Source: Pseudoduganella danionis
Lineage (GTDB): Bacteria > Pseudomonadota > Gammaproteobacteria > Burkholderiales > Burkholderiaceae_D
Direction of reading: 5' to 3'
Assembly (NCBI RefSeq): GCF_009720775.1
Contig: NZ_WNKW01000002.1
Span: 124,001 to 188,000 of the forward strand
DNA: 64,000 bases
Shown in pieces: positions 18,403 to 26,967 of the stretch. The position numbers and the translations under genes were made by a program. The notes beneath the pieces are model-generated. The model was not told the origin of the DNA. It did not search any database and worked only from the letters and a program-made list of their open reading frames with translations. Each line of letters opens with the position of its first letter. The first letter of the stretch is position 1.

Positions 18403-18414
18403 CCTATCATCGCC

Positions 18415-19173
18415 ATGAATCAGACTTTTGCCCAGCCTGGTAGCCTGCCTGCCGCGCCCGTGAAGAAGCACCGCAATCTCGCCCAGGGCGTGGTGGCGGC
18501 CATCACCAGCAGCATACAGGCAGGTACGCTCAAGCCCGGCGAAAAGTTGCCGACCGAATCCGTCATCATGGAAATGCATGGCGTCAGCCGCACCGTGGTG
18601 CGCGAAGCGATTTCCCATCTGCAGGCAGCCGGGCTGGTGCAGACCCGCCACGGCATCGGCACGTTTGTGCTGGAGCCGCCCGCTGCCAGTCTGCGTATTT
18701 CTTCCGAAACCATACGTACCATTGCCGATGTGCTGGCGATACTCGAGCTGCGCATCAGTCTGGAGACGGAAGCAGCGTGGCTGGCGGCGACGCGGCGTAG
18801 CGAGGCGCAGGTCGCGGAAATGGGCGCGGTGCTTAAGCGCATACAGGAATCGCAGAGCCGGCCCGGCTCGGTGGAGTCCGATGTAGCTTTCCACCTGCTG
18901 ATTGCGCAAGCCACCGGCAACCGCTATTTCGTCGATATCCTCAGCGATCTGGGGCATACCATCATCCCGCGTGCCCGCGTCGATTCGGCCCAACTGGCCC
19001 ATGACGACCCGAATGTCTATCTGGAACGCCTGAACCGCGAGCACGAAGACATTTACAACGCGATTGCCCGCAAAGATGCAGAAGCGGCCCGTGCCGCCAT
19101 GCGCACCCACCTGAGCAATAGCCGTGAACGCCTGCGCCGTGCGCAGGAGGGCATGGCATCCAAGGACGCCTGA
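18415..19173 (+). CDS. FadR/GntR family regulator of the hexuronate genes
   Basis: The 252-residue protein has an N-terminal winged helix (KKHRNLAQGVVAAITSSIQAGTLKPGEKLPTESVIMEMHGVSRTVVREAISHLQAAGL) and a C-terminal FCD all-helical ligand domain (residues about 90-235) with metal-ligand His/Asp residues. FCD regulators of this type respond to sugar acids. It lies directly upstream of kdgD and udh on the same strand and a palindromic site lies between it and kdgD. A start at 18382 would put the promoter half-site inside the gene, so 18415 is preferred. The ligand is likely a uronate or aldarate, by inference. Confidence 0.88.
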   Translation: MNQTFAQPGSLPAAPVKKHRNLAQGVVAAITSSIQAGTLKPGEKLPTESVIMEMHGVSRTVVREAISHLQAAGLVQTRHGIGTFVLEPPAASLRISSETIRTIADVLAILELRISLETEAAWLAATRRSEAQVAEMGAVLKRIQESQSRPGSVESDVAFHLLIAQATGNRYFVDILSDLGHTIIPRARVDSAQLAHDDPNVYLERLNREHEDIYNAIARKDAEAARAAMRTHLSNSRERLRRAQEGMASKDA

Positions 19174-19236
19174 AAACCACGAATTTTTGACGCGGCGGGA
19201 GATTTTGCTAAATCGCTTGCCTGCGTTTCGATATAG

Positions 19237-19254
19237 TTGTACGATGTCATACAA
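19237..19254 (+). promoter_or_regulatory. Palindromic FadR-type operator before kdgD
   Basis: TTGTACGATGTCATACAA is an 18-base near-perfect inverted repeat 50 bases before the kdgD start. It has the TNGTNNNACNA-like core used by FadR-subfamily regulators. The gene for such a regulator ends 63 bases upstream, which makes it the likely ligand-controlled repressor of kdgD-udh. Confidence 0.65.
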
Positions 19255-19304
19255 CAAGGCGCAAAAACGGCGCGCCCATAGCCACCTCACACACTGGAGA
19301 CTGT

Positions 19305-20216
19305 ATGCAACCGAATGACCTTAAAAAAATTCTCTCTTCCGGACTGCTGTCGTTTCCGGTGACCGACTTCGACGCGGAAGGCAATTTCCGCAAGTCGACC
19401 TATATTGAACGCCTCGAGTGGCTGGCGCCGTATGGCGCGAGCGCGCTGTTCGCCGCTGGCGGTACGGGCGAGTTCTTCTCGCTGGAGCCTAGCGAATACA
19501 CCGACATCATCAAGACCGCGGTGGATACCTGCGCCGGTAAAGTGCCGATCCTGGCCGGAGTCGGCGGCCCGACCCGCGTCGCGGCAGCCTATGCCCGCGA
19601 AGCCGAGCGCGTGGGCGCTGACGGTCTGCTGCTGCTGCCGCACTATCTGACGGAAGCCAGCCAGGATGGTCTTATCGCGCACGTCGAGCAGGTCTGCAAA
19701 GCCACCCGTCTCGGTGTGGTGGTGTATAACCGCGCCAATTGCCGCCTGACGCCGGACTCGCTGGCCAAACTGGCCGACCGTTGCCCTAACCTGATAGGCT
19801 TCAAGGATGGTGTGGGCGATATCGAACTGATGGTGTCGATCTGGCGCCGCATGGGCGACCGCTTCAGCTACCTCGGCGGCCTGCCGACGGCGGAAGTCTA
19901 TGCTGCCGCCTACAAGGCGCTGGGCACGCCGGTGTACTCGTCGGCCGTGTTCAACTTCATGCCGAAGCTGGCGATGGACTTCTACCACGCCGTGGCATCG
20001 GACAATCACGCCGAGCAGAACCGCATGCTGGACGAGTTCTTCCTGCCGTATCTGGAAATCCGCAACCGCAAAGCCGGTTACGCGGTCAGCATCGTCAAGG
20101 CGGGCGCCCGTCTGGTTGGCCACGACGCCGGCCCGGTGCGTGCACCGCTGACCGACCTGACGGCTGAAGAATGCGATATGCTCGATAAACTGATCCGCAA
20201 ACAAGGCGCGCAATAA
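19305..20216 (+). CDS. kdgD: 5-dehydro-4-deoxyglucarate dehydratase
   Basis: This DapA-superfamily enzyme dehydrates and decarboxylates 5-keto-4-deoxyglucarate to 2,5-dioxovalerate (2-oxoglutarate semialdehyde). The 303-residue TIM barrel has [10 protein letters not shown] with the catalytic Tyr and [12 protein letters not shown] with the Schiff-base Lys167. [17 protein letters not shown] is the substrate-carboxylate loop of the family. A ribosome site (CTGGAG) precedes the ATG. It is followed by the uronate dehydrogenase gene, so the first and fourth steps of the oxidative pathway are adjacent. Confidence 0.95.
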   Translation: MQPNDLKKILSSGLLSFPVTDFDAEGNFRKSTYIERLEWLAPYGASALFAAGGTGEFFSLEPSEYTDIIKTAVDTCAGKVPILAGVGGPTRVAAAYAREAERVGADGLLLLPHYLTEASQDGLIAHVEQVCKATRLGVVVYNRANCRLTPDSLAKLADRCPNLIGFKDGVGDIELMVSIWRRMGDRFSYLGGLPTAEVYAAAYKALGTPVYSSAVFNFMPKLAMDFYHAVASDNHAEQNRMLDEFFLPYLEIRNRKAGYAVSIVKAGARLVGHDAGPVRAPLTDLTAEECDMLDKLIRKQGAQ

Positions 20217-20241
20217 GCCTGCGCCGGTTTCAATGTCTTTG

Positions 20242-20273
20242 CGCACCGCTGCGGCAACTGGCCGCGCGGTGCG
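20242..20273 (+). other. Hairpin between kdgD and udh
   Basis: CGCACCG and CGGTGCG pair around an 18-base GC-rich loop in the 76-base gap between the genes. There is no T run. It could protect the upstream message or attenuate readthrough; its role is not known. Confidence 0.35.
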
Positions 20274-20292
20274 GTTTAACTTCGGGTGAAAA

Positions 20293-21105
20293 ATGAGTAA
20301 ACCATTTAAACGGATACTGCTGACCGGCGCGGCCGGTGGTCTGGGCAAGATACTGCGCGAACGCATCAAGCCTTGGGCCGATGTGGTGCGCCTGTCCGAT
20401 ATCGGCGAAATGGCGCCAGCCGGTGAGGGCGAGGAAGTGGTGCGCTGCGATCTGGCCGACAAGGCGGCCGTGATCAAGCTGCTGGAAGGCGTGGATGTGG
20501 TGCTGCACTTCGGCGGCATCTCGACCGAAAACACGTTCGAAAACATCATGGCGGCGAATATCGCCGGTACCTACAACCTGTACGAAGCAGCGCACAAGAA
20601 CGGCATCAAGCGCATCGTGTTTGCCAGTTCGAACCACACCATAGGCTTCTACAAGACCACTGACTACATCGACGCTGATAGCCCGATGCGTCCGGACAGC
20701 CTGTATGGCGTGAGCAAGTGCTTCGGTGAATCGCTGTCGCGCTACTACTATGACAGCGTGGGCATCGAAACGGTCTGCCTGCGTATCGGTTCGTCGTTCC
20801 CCGAGCCTGTCAATCCGCGCATGCTGGTGACATGGTTCAGCTACGACGATCTGGTGGAGTCGCTGCGCTGCTCGCTGTTCGCACCGCGCGTAGGGCACAC
20901 CATCCTGTTTGGCGCATCCAACAATCCGGCTAGTTGGTGGGATAACAGCAAGGCCGAACATCTGGGCTTCCGACCGAAAGACAGCTCGCTGCAGTTTGCC
21001 GACAAGTTCCCGCCCACGGGTAACTATCCGGCCGCCGATGATCGTGCCACGCTTTATCAGGGCGGTGGTTTCGTCGTACCCGGTCCGCAATATCAGCAGC
21101 CCTGA
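20293..21105 (+). CDS. udh: Uronate dehydrogenase (NAD-dependent)
   Basis: Udh oxidises galacturonate or glucuronate to the aldaro-1,5-lactone with NAD+. The 270-residue extended-SDR protein has the Rossmann motif TGAAGGLG, the active-site YGVSK (YxxxK) and the Udh-type segments SSNHTIGFYKTTDYID and SWWDNSKAEHLGFRPKDSS. These distinguish it from other extended SDRs. It is the entry enzyme of the pathway completed by the genes nearby and by garD at 36.4 kb. Confidence 0.92.
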   Translation: MSKPFKRILLTGAAGGLGKILRERIKPWADVVRLSDIGEMAPAGEGEEVVRCDLADKAAVIKLLEGVDVVLHFGGISTENTFENIMAANIAGTYNLYEAAHKNGIKRIVFASSNHTIGFYKTTDYIDADSPMRPDSLYGVSKCFGESLSRYYYDSVGIETVCLRIGSSFPEPVNPRMLVTWFSYDDLVESLRCSLFAPRVGHTILFGASNNPASWWDNSKAEHLGFRPKDSSLQFADKFPPTGNYPAADDRATLYQGGGFVVPGPQYQQP

Positions 21106-21291
21106 TCGCACCAGTTTGCGATAGCGGAGTATACTTGCCGGCGTTGGTTTCGCCTTTGCGGAAACTGACGCTGGCGTTTTAGTTTGCGGCCTGCGGCCCT
21201 TTAGCCGTATGTGCGCAACATAGGCGAGCACTTTATGCTGAACACCGCGCAGGTGTTGCAGCAATCAGCACAATTCATGATGAAGCAGGGT

Positions 21292-21304
21292 GTGGTCTGA
21301 CTAC
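21292..21304 (+). promoter_or_regulatory. Operator-like palindrome GTGGTCTGACTAC before the dioxovalerate dehydrogenase gene
   Basis: The site, extended to GTGTGGTCTGACTACAC (21290-21306), is an inverted repeat 27 bases before the start codon. It matches 12 of 13 bases of the GTGGTCNGACCAC consensus that I derive from the garD/regulator intergenic region. It therefore probably belongs to the second regulator's regulon. Confidence 0.6.
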
Positions 21305-21331
21305 ACCCGGGAACAAATTTACGGAGGCTTT

Positions 21332-22906
21332 ATGCAAATTGCAGGCGAAATGATCATCGGCCGTAGCGCGTTTTTCGGCAAGGAAGGCACGATGAAAGCG
21401 GTGGACCCATCGCGTAATGCGGAAATCGAACCAGCTTTTGGTCTGGCTGGTGCGGCAGATCTGCAACGCGCTTGCGAACTGGCCGAGCAGGCTTTCGATG
21501 TGTACCGCGCCACCGGCCTGGAAGCGCGCGCCAAATTCCTCGAAACCATCGCTGACCGCATCATGGATCTGGGCCCTGCGCTGATCGAACGCGCCATGCA
21601 GGAAACTGGTCTGCCGCAAGTGCGTCTGGAAGGCGAGCGTGGCCGCACCTGCAACCAGTTGCGTCTGTTCGCCAAAGTCGTGCGCGATGGCCGCTGGCAG
21701 TCGGCCACGCTGGATTCAGCGCTGCCGGAACGCACGCCGCCACGTCCTGATCTGCGTCTGCGCAAAATCGGTCTTGGCCCGGTCGCCGTATTCGGCGCCA
21801 GCAACTTCCCGCTGGCCTTCTCGGTGGCTGGCGGCGATACCGCTTCGGCACTGGCGGCCGGTTGCCCTGTTGTGGTCAAAGCTCACTCGGCCCACCTCGG
21901 CACCTCCGAGCTGGTAGGTAAAGCTGTGGCACGCGCGGCAGAAGAATGCGGCATGCCGGAAGGCGTGTTCTCGCTGTTGATTGGTTCCGGCCAGACCATC
22001 GGTCAGGAACTGGTGGCCCATCCTGCCATCAAGGCAGTCGGCTTCACCGGTTCGCGCAATGGCGGTATTGCGCTGATGCGCACTGCTGCGGCACGTAAGG
22101 AACCGATTCCTGTGTATGCCGAAATGAGCTCCATCAATCCGGTGTTCCTGCTGCCGGGTGCACTCGATAATCCTAAACTGCCGCAGGCGTTTGCGGACTC
22201 GTTGACCATGGGCTCGGGCCAGTTCTGCACCAACCCCGGCATGCTGGTGGGCCTGAAGAGCGACAAGCTGGATGCTTTCGTCGCAGCCGTGGGCGGCACC
22301 ATAGGCGCCAAGCCAGCCACCACCATGCTGACCCCGGGCATCCACAAAGCCTATGTGACGGGCGTGGCTGCGCTGGCCGGTATCGCCGGCGTAAGCCAGA
22401 AGGCTGCAGGTCAGGGCACTGATGCGCCATGCGCAGCTCAGGCTTTCCTGTATCAGGTGCCTGCCAGCGAATTCCTCAGCAACCCTGCACTGGAGGGCGA
22501 AATCTTCGGACCAACTTCGCTGCTGGTGGTGTGCGACGATGAAGCGCAGATGCTGGCCGTGGCCGAGCATGTGGAAGGCCAACTGACTTCGGCCGTCCAC
22601 GCTACCGCGGACGACCGCGCACTGGCAGCCAAGCTGCTGCCTACGCTGGAACGCAAAGTGGGCCGTATCCTGTTCAACGGCTTCGGCACCGGCGTGGAAG
22701 TGGCGCATGCCATGGTACACGGTGGTCCATTCCCATCCACCTCGGACAGCCGCACCACTTCGGTGGGTGCTTCCGCCATCGACCGCTTCCTGCGCCCGAT
22801 CTGCTACCAGGACGTACCATCCTATCTGCTGCCGGAAGCGCTGGCCGACGCCAACCCGCAGAACATTCCGCGCGTGGTGAACGGCGATCTGGTCTGGAAT
22901 GGCTAA
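21332..22906 (+). CDS. 2,5-dioxovalerate (2-oxoglutarate semialdehyde) dehydrogenase
   Basis: This aldehyde dehydrogenase (524 residues) oxidises 2,5-dioxovalerate to 2-oxoglutarate, the last step of the oxidative uronate route. The catalytic Cys is in [11 protein letters not shown] and the general-base Glu in [11 protein letters not shown]; the NAD loop [12 protein letters not shown] is present. The variant FTGSRNGG and the C-terminal [26 protein letters not shown] are typical of the KgsaDH type. An upstream in-frame start at 21290 would overlap the operator; the ATG at 21332 has a GGAGG ribosome site. Its stop overlaps the lactonase gene. Confidence 0.93.
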   Translation: MQIAGEMIIGRSAFFGKEGTMKAVDPSRNAEIEPAFGLAGAADLQRACELAEQAFDVYRATGLEARAKFLETIADRIMDLGPALIERAMQETGLPQVRLEGERGRTCNQLRLFAKVVRDGRWQSATLDSALPERTPPRPDLRLRKIGLGPVAVFGASNFPLAFSVAGGDTASALAAGCPVVVKAHSAHLGTSELVGKAVARAAEECGMPEGVFSLLIGSGQTIGQELVAHPAIKAVGFTGSRNGGIALMRTAAARKEPIPVYAEMSSINPVFLLPGALDNPKLPQAFADSLTMGSGQFCTNPGMLVGLKSDKLDAFVAAVGGTIGAKPATTMLTPGIHKAYVTGVAALAGIAGVSQKAAGQGTDAPCAAQAFLYQVPASEFLSNPALEGEIFGPTSLLVVCDDEAQMLAVAEHVEGQLTSAVHATADDRALAAKLLPTLERKVGRILFNGFGTGVEVAHAMVHGGPFPSTSDSRTTSVGASAIDRFLRPICYQDVPSYLLPEALADANPQNIPRVVNGDLVWNG

Positions 22907-23786
22907 GATGGAACGCCTGAGCGACGTTAGCTGCAAGGTGGGCGAAAGCCCGACTTGGCACGCTGGCGAAGGCGCGTGGTACTGGGTCGATATTCCGCAG
23001 CAGCGCGTATGGCGGCTCGATGGCGCCACGGGCGCCACCCGCTACTGGGTGGCGGACGAGATGGTGGCCTGCGTGGCGCCCCGTTCCGATGGTGGCCTGA
23101 TTGCCGGTATGGAAACGGGCATCTTCGCGCTGGAACTCGATGCCTGCACGGCGCTGGCGCAGCGCAAGCTGGCCGCGCCGGCCAGTGGTCTGGGCGAGGG
23201 GATGCGCTTCAATGACGGCCGTTGCGACCGGCAGGGACGCTTCTGGAGCGGCACCATGTTCATGGACATGGCGGCGGCGCGTGCTGTCGGGCAGTTGTAT
23301 CGTTACGATTCAGCGCGCGGCTTGTCCGCACCGTTCGTATCGGAACTGCTGACCCAGAACGGCTTGGCCTTCTCGCCGGATGGCCGCACCATGTATCTGT
23401 CGGATTCGCATCCGGCGCGGCGCATGGTGTGGGCTTTCGACTACGATATCGCCGATGGTGTACCGAGTAATCGCCGCGTGTTTGCCGACATGACGGCAAT
23501 GACCGGTCGCCCTGATGGTGCAGCGATTGATACCGATGGCTGCTACTGGGTGTGCGGGAATGATGATGGCTGCGTGCTGCGCTTCACGCCGGACGGCAAG
23601 CTGGATAGGCGGCTGGAAGTGCCGATGCTCAAACCAGCCATGTGCGCGTTCGGCGGCAAGAATCTCGATACGTTGATGGTTACTTCCATCATTTCCGGCA
23701 AGCCCGAAGATGCCGAGTGGGGTGGCGCCGTCGTGCTGCTGCAACCCGGCGCACAGGGCGTAGCGGAAACGCTGTTCGCTGCCTAA
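22899..23786 (+). CDS. SMP-30/gluconolactonase-family aldarolactonase
   Basis: The 295-residue six-bladed beta-propeller hydrolyses sugar-acid lactones. The divalent metal ligands of the SMP-30 family are visible: Glu in KVGESPTWH, Asn in [10 protein letters not shown], and Asp in [16 protein letters not shown]. Its place behind the dioxovalerate dehydrogenase, with an 8-base overlap, and the Udh product make galactaro- or glucaro-lactone the likely substrate. A second ATG three codons later (22908) is an equally possible start. A strong terminator follows. Confidence 0.9.
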   Translation: MAKMERLSDVSCKVGESPTWHAGEGAWYWVDIPQQRVWRLDGATGATRYWVADEMVACVAPRSDGGLIAGMETGIFALELDACTALAQRKLAAPASGLGEGMRFNDGRCDRQGRFWSGTMFMDMAAARAVGQLYRYDSARGLSAPFVSELLTQNGLAFSPDGRTMYLSDSHPARRMVWAFDYDIADGVPSNRRVFADMTAMTGRPDGAAIDTDGCYWVCGNDDGCVLRFTPDGKLDRRLEVPMLKPAMCAFGGKNLDTLMVTSIISGKPEDAEWGGAVVLLQPGAQGVAETLFAA

Positions 23787-23836
23787 GGCTGGCGCAGGCC
23801 AGCTAGTCAGGCGTATAAGCTCAGTCGCATCAGTGT

Positions 23837-23875
23837 AAGCAGTGAGTCACAGTGAACTGTGCTCACTGCTTTTTC
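23837..23875. terminator. Bidirectional terminator between lactonase and exported protein genes
   Basis: AAGCAGTGAG pairs with CTCACTGCTT, with an inner CACAG/CTGTG stem, followed by four more T. It lies downstream of the lactonase and overlaps the last codons of the convergent gene at 23863, so it can serve both. Confidence 0.85.
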
Positions 23876-24348
23876 ATTTGCAGGCGGAACTGCGTAGTCC
23901 ACTGGCCGTTCAGCAGCATTTCGCTGTGGGCTTCGTAGCCATCGGCTGACGAGGGCGTCCAGCGCACGCGGTAGCGCAGGGCCTTGCCTCCTGCCACATA
24001 GTCCGTTTCGGGGAAATCCAGTCCATCTTTGGTGGCGAGCATGGTACCGCGACTATATCCGCCGCCATTCTCCACATACAGGAAAGCCACCTGCGCGCTG
24101 GCACTGTCGAAGTAGTACAGCGTTTCGCCCACATAGTCTGGCCGGCCTGCCGCCCTCACCGTATGCACATCGCGCAGCACGTGACCTTCGTACTGCCACT
24201 GGAAGCAGTGTTCATCCGTGGTTTTACCATCAGCGAAAGTGCCTTTCCAGCAGTGGCCTGCCAGAAAAGCCATAGGCTGCAAGGGCGTGGGCGGTGCAGC
24301 CTGCACGCCCGTCGCTGCCAGCAGTAGTATCGGTAAGAGTTTGCGCAT
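23863..24348 (-). CDS. Small exported protein of unknown function
   Basis: The 161-residue protein has a Sec signal peptide (MRKLLPILLLAATGVQA, cleavage after AQA/VQA) and a single mature domain. Recognisable pieces are FLAGHCWKGTFADGKTTDEHCFQW and GETLYYFDSASAQVAFLYVENGGGYSRG, which suggest a lipocalin-like beta barrel seen in several unnamed proteobacterial families. No catalytic residues can be assigned. It is convergent with the lactonase gene and 97 bases from a convergent-free ORF6N remnant upstream. Confidence 0.65.
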   Translation of the reverse strand: MRKLLPILLLAATGVQAAPPTPLQPMAFLAGHCWKGTFADGKTTDEHCFQWQYEGHVLRDVHTVRAAGRPDYVGETLYYFDSASAQVAFLYVENGGGYSRGTMLATKDGLDFPETDYVAGGKALRYRVRWTPSSADGYEAHSEMLLNGQWTTQFRLQMKKQ

Positions 24349-24407
24349 GGCCCAGCTCCCTGTAGAGACAGGGCTAGTATAGGCCAGCTTCAGGATGATG
24401 GTGTGGC

Positions 24408-24947
24408 TTATTCGTCAGGGGTGACAAATCCGATGGGCCGCTTATTCACCGGCATTGGGGGCGCCATCAACTCTCGCAGCGTTTGTAAGATTCTCCTGAA
24501 CTGCTCCTGATTGTCACGCCGATCAGTTTCGGACTGTAGTGCCATCAGTTCGGCCTTCTTTTCAAGCTCATTCAGCCGTAGTACCAATTCGCGGTTCGAT
24601 ACTAACAGCTCGCGCAGTTGCACGAATGCTCGTACCACATACACTGAAACCTGCGTGGCTCTGGGCGAATTGAGGATAGTAGCTGCCATGATGGCGCCAT
24701 GCTCGGTGAAGGCGAATGGCAGGTAGCGCCGGCCACCCCGTTCCTTGACAGACTGGTTTGAGGTCGCATTTTGCGACCTCAAAGTGGTGTTTTCTTCGGC
24801 TGTAAGCCGGAACATGAAATCGCCCGGGAAGCATTCCAGATTGCGTTTGACCTGTTCATTGAAGCGTTTAGTGGTTATGCCGTACAGATACGCCAGTTCA
24901 GCATCAAGCAAAACCTTCTGCCCGCGTATTAGCAGAATGCGGGTTTC
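24408..24947 (-). pseudogene. ORF6N-domain protein lacking a normal start
   Basis: The frame matches the ORF6N domain found in phage and mobile-element regulators: ETRILLIRGQKVLLDAELAYLYGITTKRFNEQVKRNLECFPGDFMF, then GGRRYLPFAFTEHGAIMAATILNSPRA and a coiled-coil C-terminus. Homology begins at about 24947 but no ATG or GTG precedes it in frame; the frame is closed by TGA near 25000. TTG at 24909 could start a protein missing about 13 domain residues. The gene is either decayed at the 5' end or uses a rare start. Its codon use is more AT-rich than its neighbours, as for a transferred gene. Confidence 0.65.
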
Positions 24948-25115
24948 TATCCTCGCTTGAAAATGAAGGCCTTCAGGCTTCCTGCTTCCATGGCTGCGTG
25001 CTCCGGAAATTCAAACTTGGATCAGGCCACGAGTATCCGCTTGAACTGTGCACTACTGGCTCTCCGGGCATTTACTTCCGGAGCAAACATCGCTCCGAAA
25101 GTATGTGAGGCTTCA

Positions 25116-26957
25116 TCAGGCGGAGAGTGTGGTGCTGTGGACCTTGCCGGCTATGGTAACGTTGTTCAGCTTGAGATCCTTGACGTTGAACAGGAACCAC
25201 GGCTGCGCAGTATTTACCGGCGTGCCGAAATCGCAGTCGCTGATGCTGACGTTGGTCACGGGTGGCACGGGCGGTACCGGCAGCGGGCCGTTGTAGTCGG
25301 AGGCGACGGGACCCAGTACTACGATGGCCTGATAGCAGGAGGCTGACTTGCCGTCACGCGTACGCACGTTGCCGGCCTTGACGTTGGAGATGTGGACGTT
25401 ATCGACGATGGGCGGGCGCGTACGCACGTTGTCGCTGATGGGGGTGTAGTCGCAGTCGAAAGTGACGATGGCGCCTGCTGCCGTGGCCACCGTCTTGGAC
25501 TGGATCGGTGAGCCGGGCAGGGAAGCGTAGAACGAAGGGCTGGTCTGCACGCCGTTAGGAATTGTCACATCGCGCACGAAGAAGTTGCGCAGATAGCCGC
25601 CGCGGTTCAGATTGGTCTTAAGGCGGATCGCCGTGTTGAGCGGATTGGTGGCCCAGTTGATGTTCTGGAAGGTCAGCTTCTGCGCATACACGTTCTGGAT
25701 GCCACCCGCCATTTCGCTGCCCAGCGTGACGGCACCATGACCGCTTTGCATGATGCAGTTCTGGATCACGATGTTTTGCGACGGGCCATACTGGGTGTCG
25801 AGATCCTTGCCGGCCTTGATGGCAATGCAGTCGTCGCCCGTGTCGAAGGTGCAGCCTTCGATCAGCACGTGGTCACAGGCTTCCGGATCGAAGCCGTCGC
25901 TATTCGGACCCAGACTCTCGCAGTGCACATTGCGGATCACGATGTTACGGCAATGGACAGGGTGATGCTGCCAGAACGGCGTGTGGGTCACGTGGTAGCC
26001 TTGCAGCAGCACGTTGGTGCAGCCTATTAGCTGTATCATCGGCGGACGCAAATAATGGCCGATACCGAATACGCGCCGTGATATCGGCACGCCCGCTTCG
26101 GACAGTGCAGGCAGATACTGCGCATCGGCGCGCCAGCGCTGGCCTTCGCCCTGTATCAGCAGGCGCTCGGCTTCCGTCAGTTGCGGCGCCACTTCGGTCA
26201 GCGACATGGCGTTAAGCGGATTCTCGGTATTCTCGGACATTTTGCCTTTGCTGAAATTCGGCGTGGAGCCCTGTGCTACCGCATTCAGGGTTTTCAGCTT
26301 GCCCTTCCAGGTCCACCAGCAGTCACCCTGTTCGTTGAAAGGTACACCGCCCTGACCGTTGAAGGTGCTGCTCCAGTCTTCGCCCGTCAGTGCGATATTG
26401 TGCTGGCCGTGAGCGTAGATCATGGACGAGTAGTTCAGGCAATCGTTGCTCTGCCAGCGCGAAATGGACAGCTTGCCGTGCTTGCCGCAATCGATATCGC
26501 CATAGCGCGCATAGTCCTGCGGCTGGTTGCTGAAGTAGATCTGCGCACCGGACGCCAGATGCACGTGCACATTCGAGCGCAGCACGATAGGGCCGGCGCA
26601 GTACCAGCGTCCTTTGGGGATTACCACGCGGCCACCACCAGCGTCATGGCAGGCCTGTATCGCGTCGCGGAAGGCAGGGTAGCAGTCCGGTGCATCCTTG
26701 GCCGGGGTGTCGATGGTGTCCTGCTCCTCGAACGAAATCCAGGCGCGCACCTTCTCCATAGTGCATGGCTTGGCGCCGTAGGCCGTGACGAGGAAGTCCT
26801 GCTTGCGGAACTGCAGCGGTTTCGATACATGGTCGATGATGGCTTGCGCCTGCAGCCATGGATCGGGCGCCGTGCTGGCGCTGGCCGGCAGCGCAGCGCT
26901 CATGCCTGCGGCAGGTAAGGCTTTCAGCAGATTGCGGCGGTGGGTATTGATGCTCAT
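25116..26957 (-). CDS. GH28 polygalacturonase, Tat-type signal (copy 1)
   Basis: The 613-residue protein has a twin-arginine-like signal (HRRNLLKALPAAGMSAALPASA) and a right-handed beta-helix of family GH28. The conserved catalytic blocks are NSDGFDPE, DTGDDCIAIKAG, SGHGAVTLGSE and AIRLKTN, so the Asp triad, the GHG His and the R/K pair are all there. GH28 enzymes hydrolyse alpha-1,4-galacturonan; the length and insertions suggest exo-acting attack on oligogalacturonides. A start at 26993 would overlap the upstream gene; the ATG at 26957 has an AGGA ribosome site and a 10-base gap. It is a close paralogue of the gene at 30493. Confidence 0.92.
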   Translation of the reverse strand: MSINTHRRNLLKALPAAGMSAALPASASTAPDPWLQAQAIIDHVSKPLQFRKQDFLVTAYGAKPCTMEKVRAWISFEEQDTIDTPAKDAPDCYPAFRDAIQACHDAGGGRVVIPKGRWYCAGPIVLRSNVHVHLASGAQIYFSNQPQDYARYGDIDCGKHGKLSISRWQSNDCLNYSSMIYAHGQHNIALTGEDWSSTFNGQGGVPFNEQGDCWWTWKGKLKTLNAVAQGSTPNFSKGKMSENTENPLNAMSLTEVAPQLTEAERLLIQGEGQRWRADAQYLPALSEAGVPISRRVFGIGHYLRPPMIQLIGCTNVLLQGYHVTHTPFWQHHPVHCRNIVIRNVHCESLGPNSDGFDPEACDHVLIEGCTFDTGDDCIAIKAGKDLDTQYGPSQNIVIQNCIMQSGHGAVTLGSEMAGGIQNVYAQKLTFQNINWATNPLNTAIRLKTNLNRGGYLRNFFVRDVTIPNGVQTSPSFYASLPGSPIQSKTVATAAGAIVTFDCDYTPISDNVRTRPPIVDNVHISNVKAGNVRTRDGKSASCYQAIVVLGPVASDYNGPLPVPPVPPVTNVSISDCDFGTPVNTAQPWFLFNVKDLKLNNVTIAGKVHSTTLSA

Positions 26958-26967
26958 GTTGAGTGTC

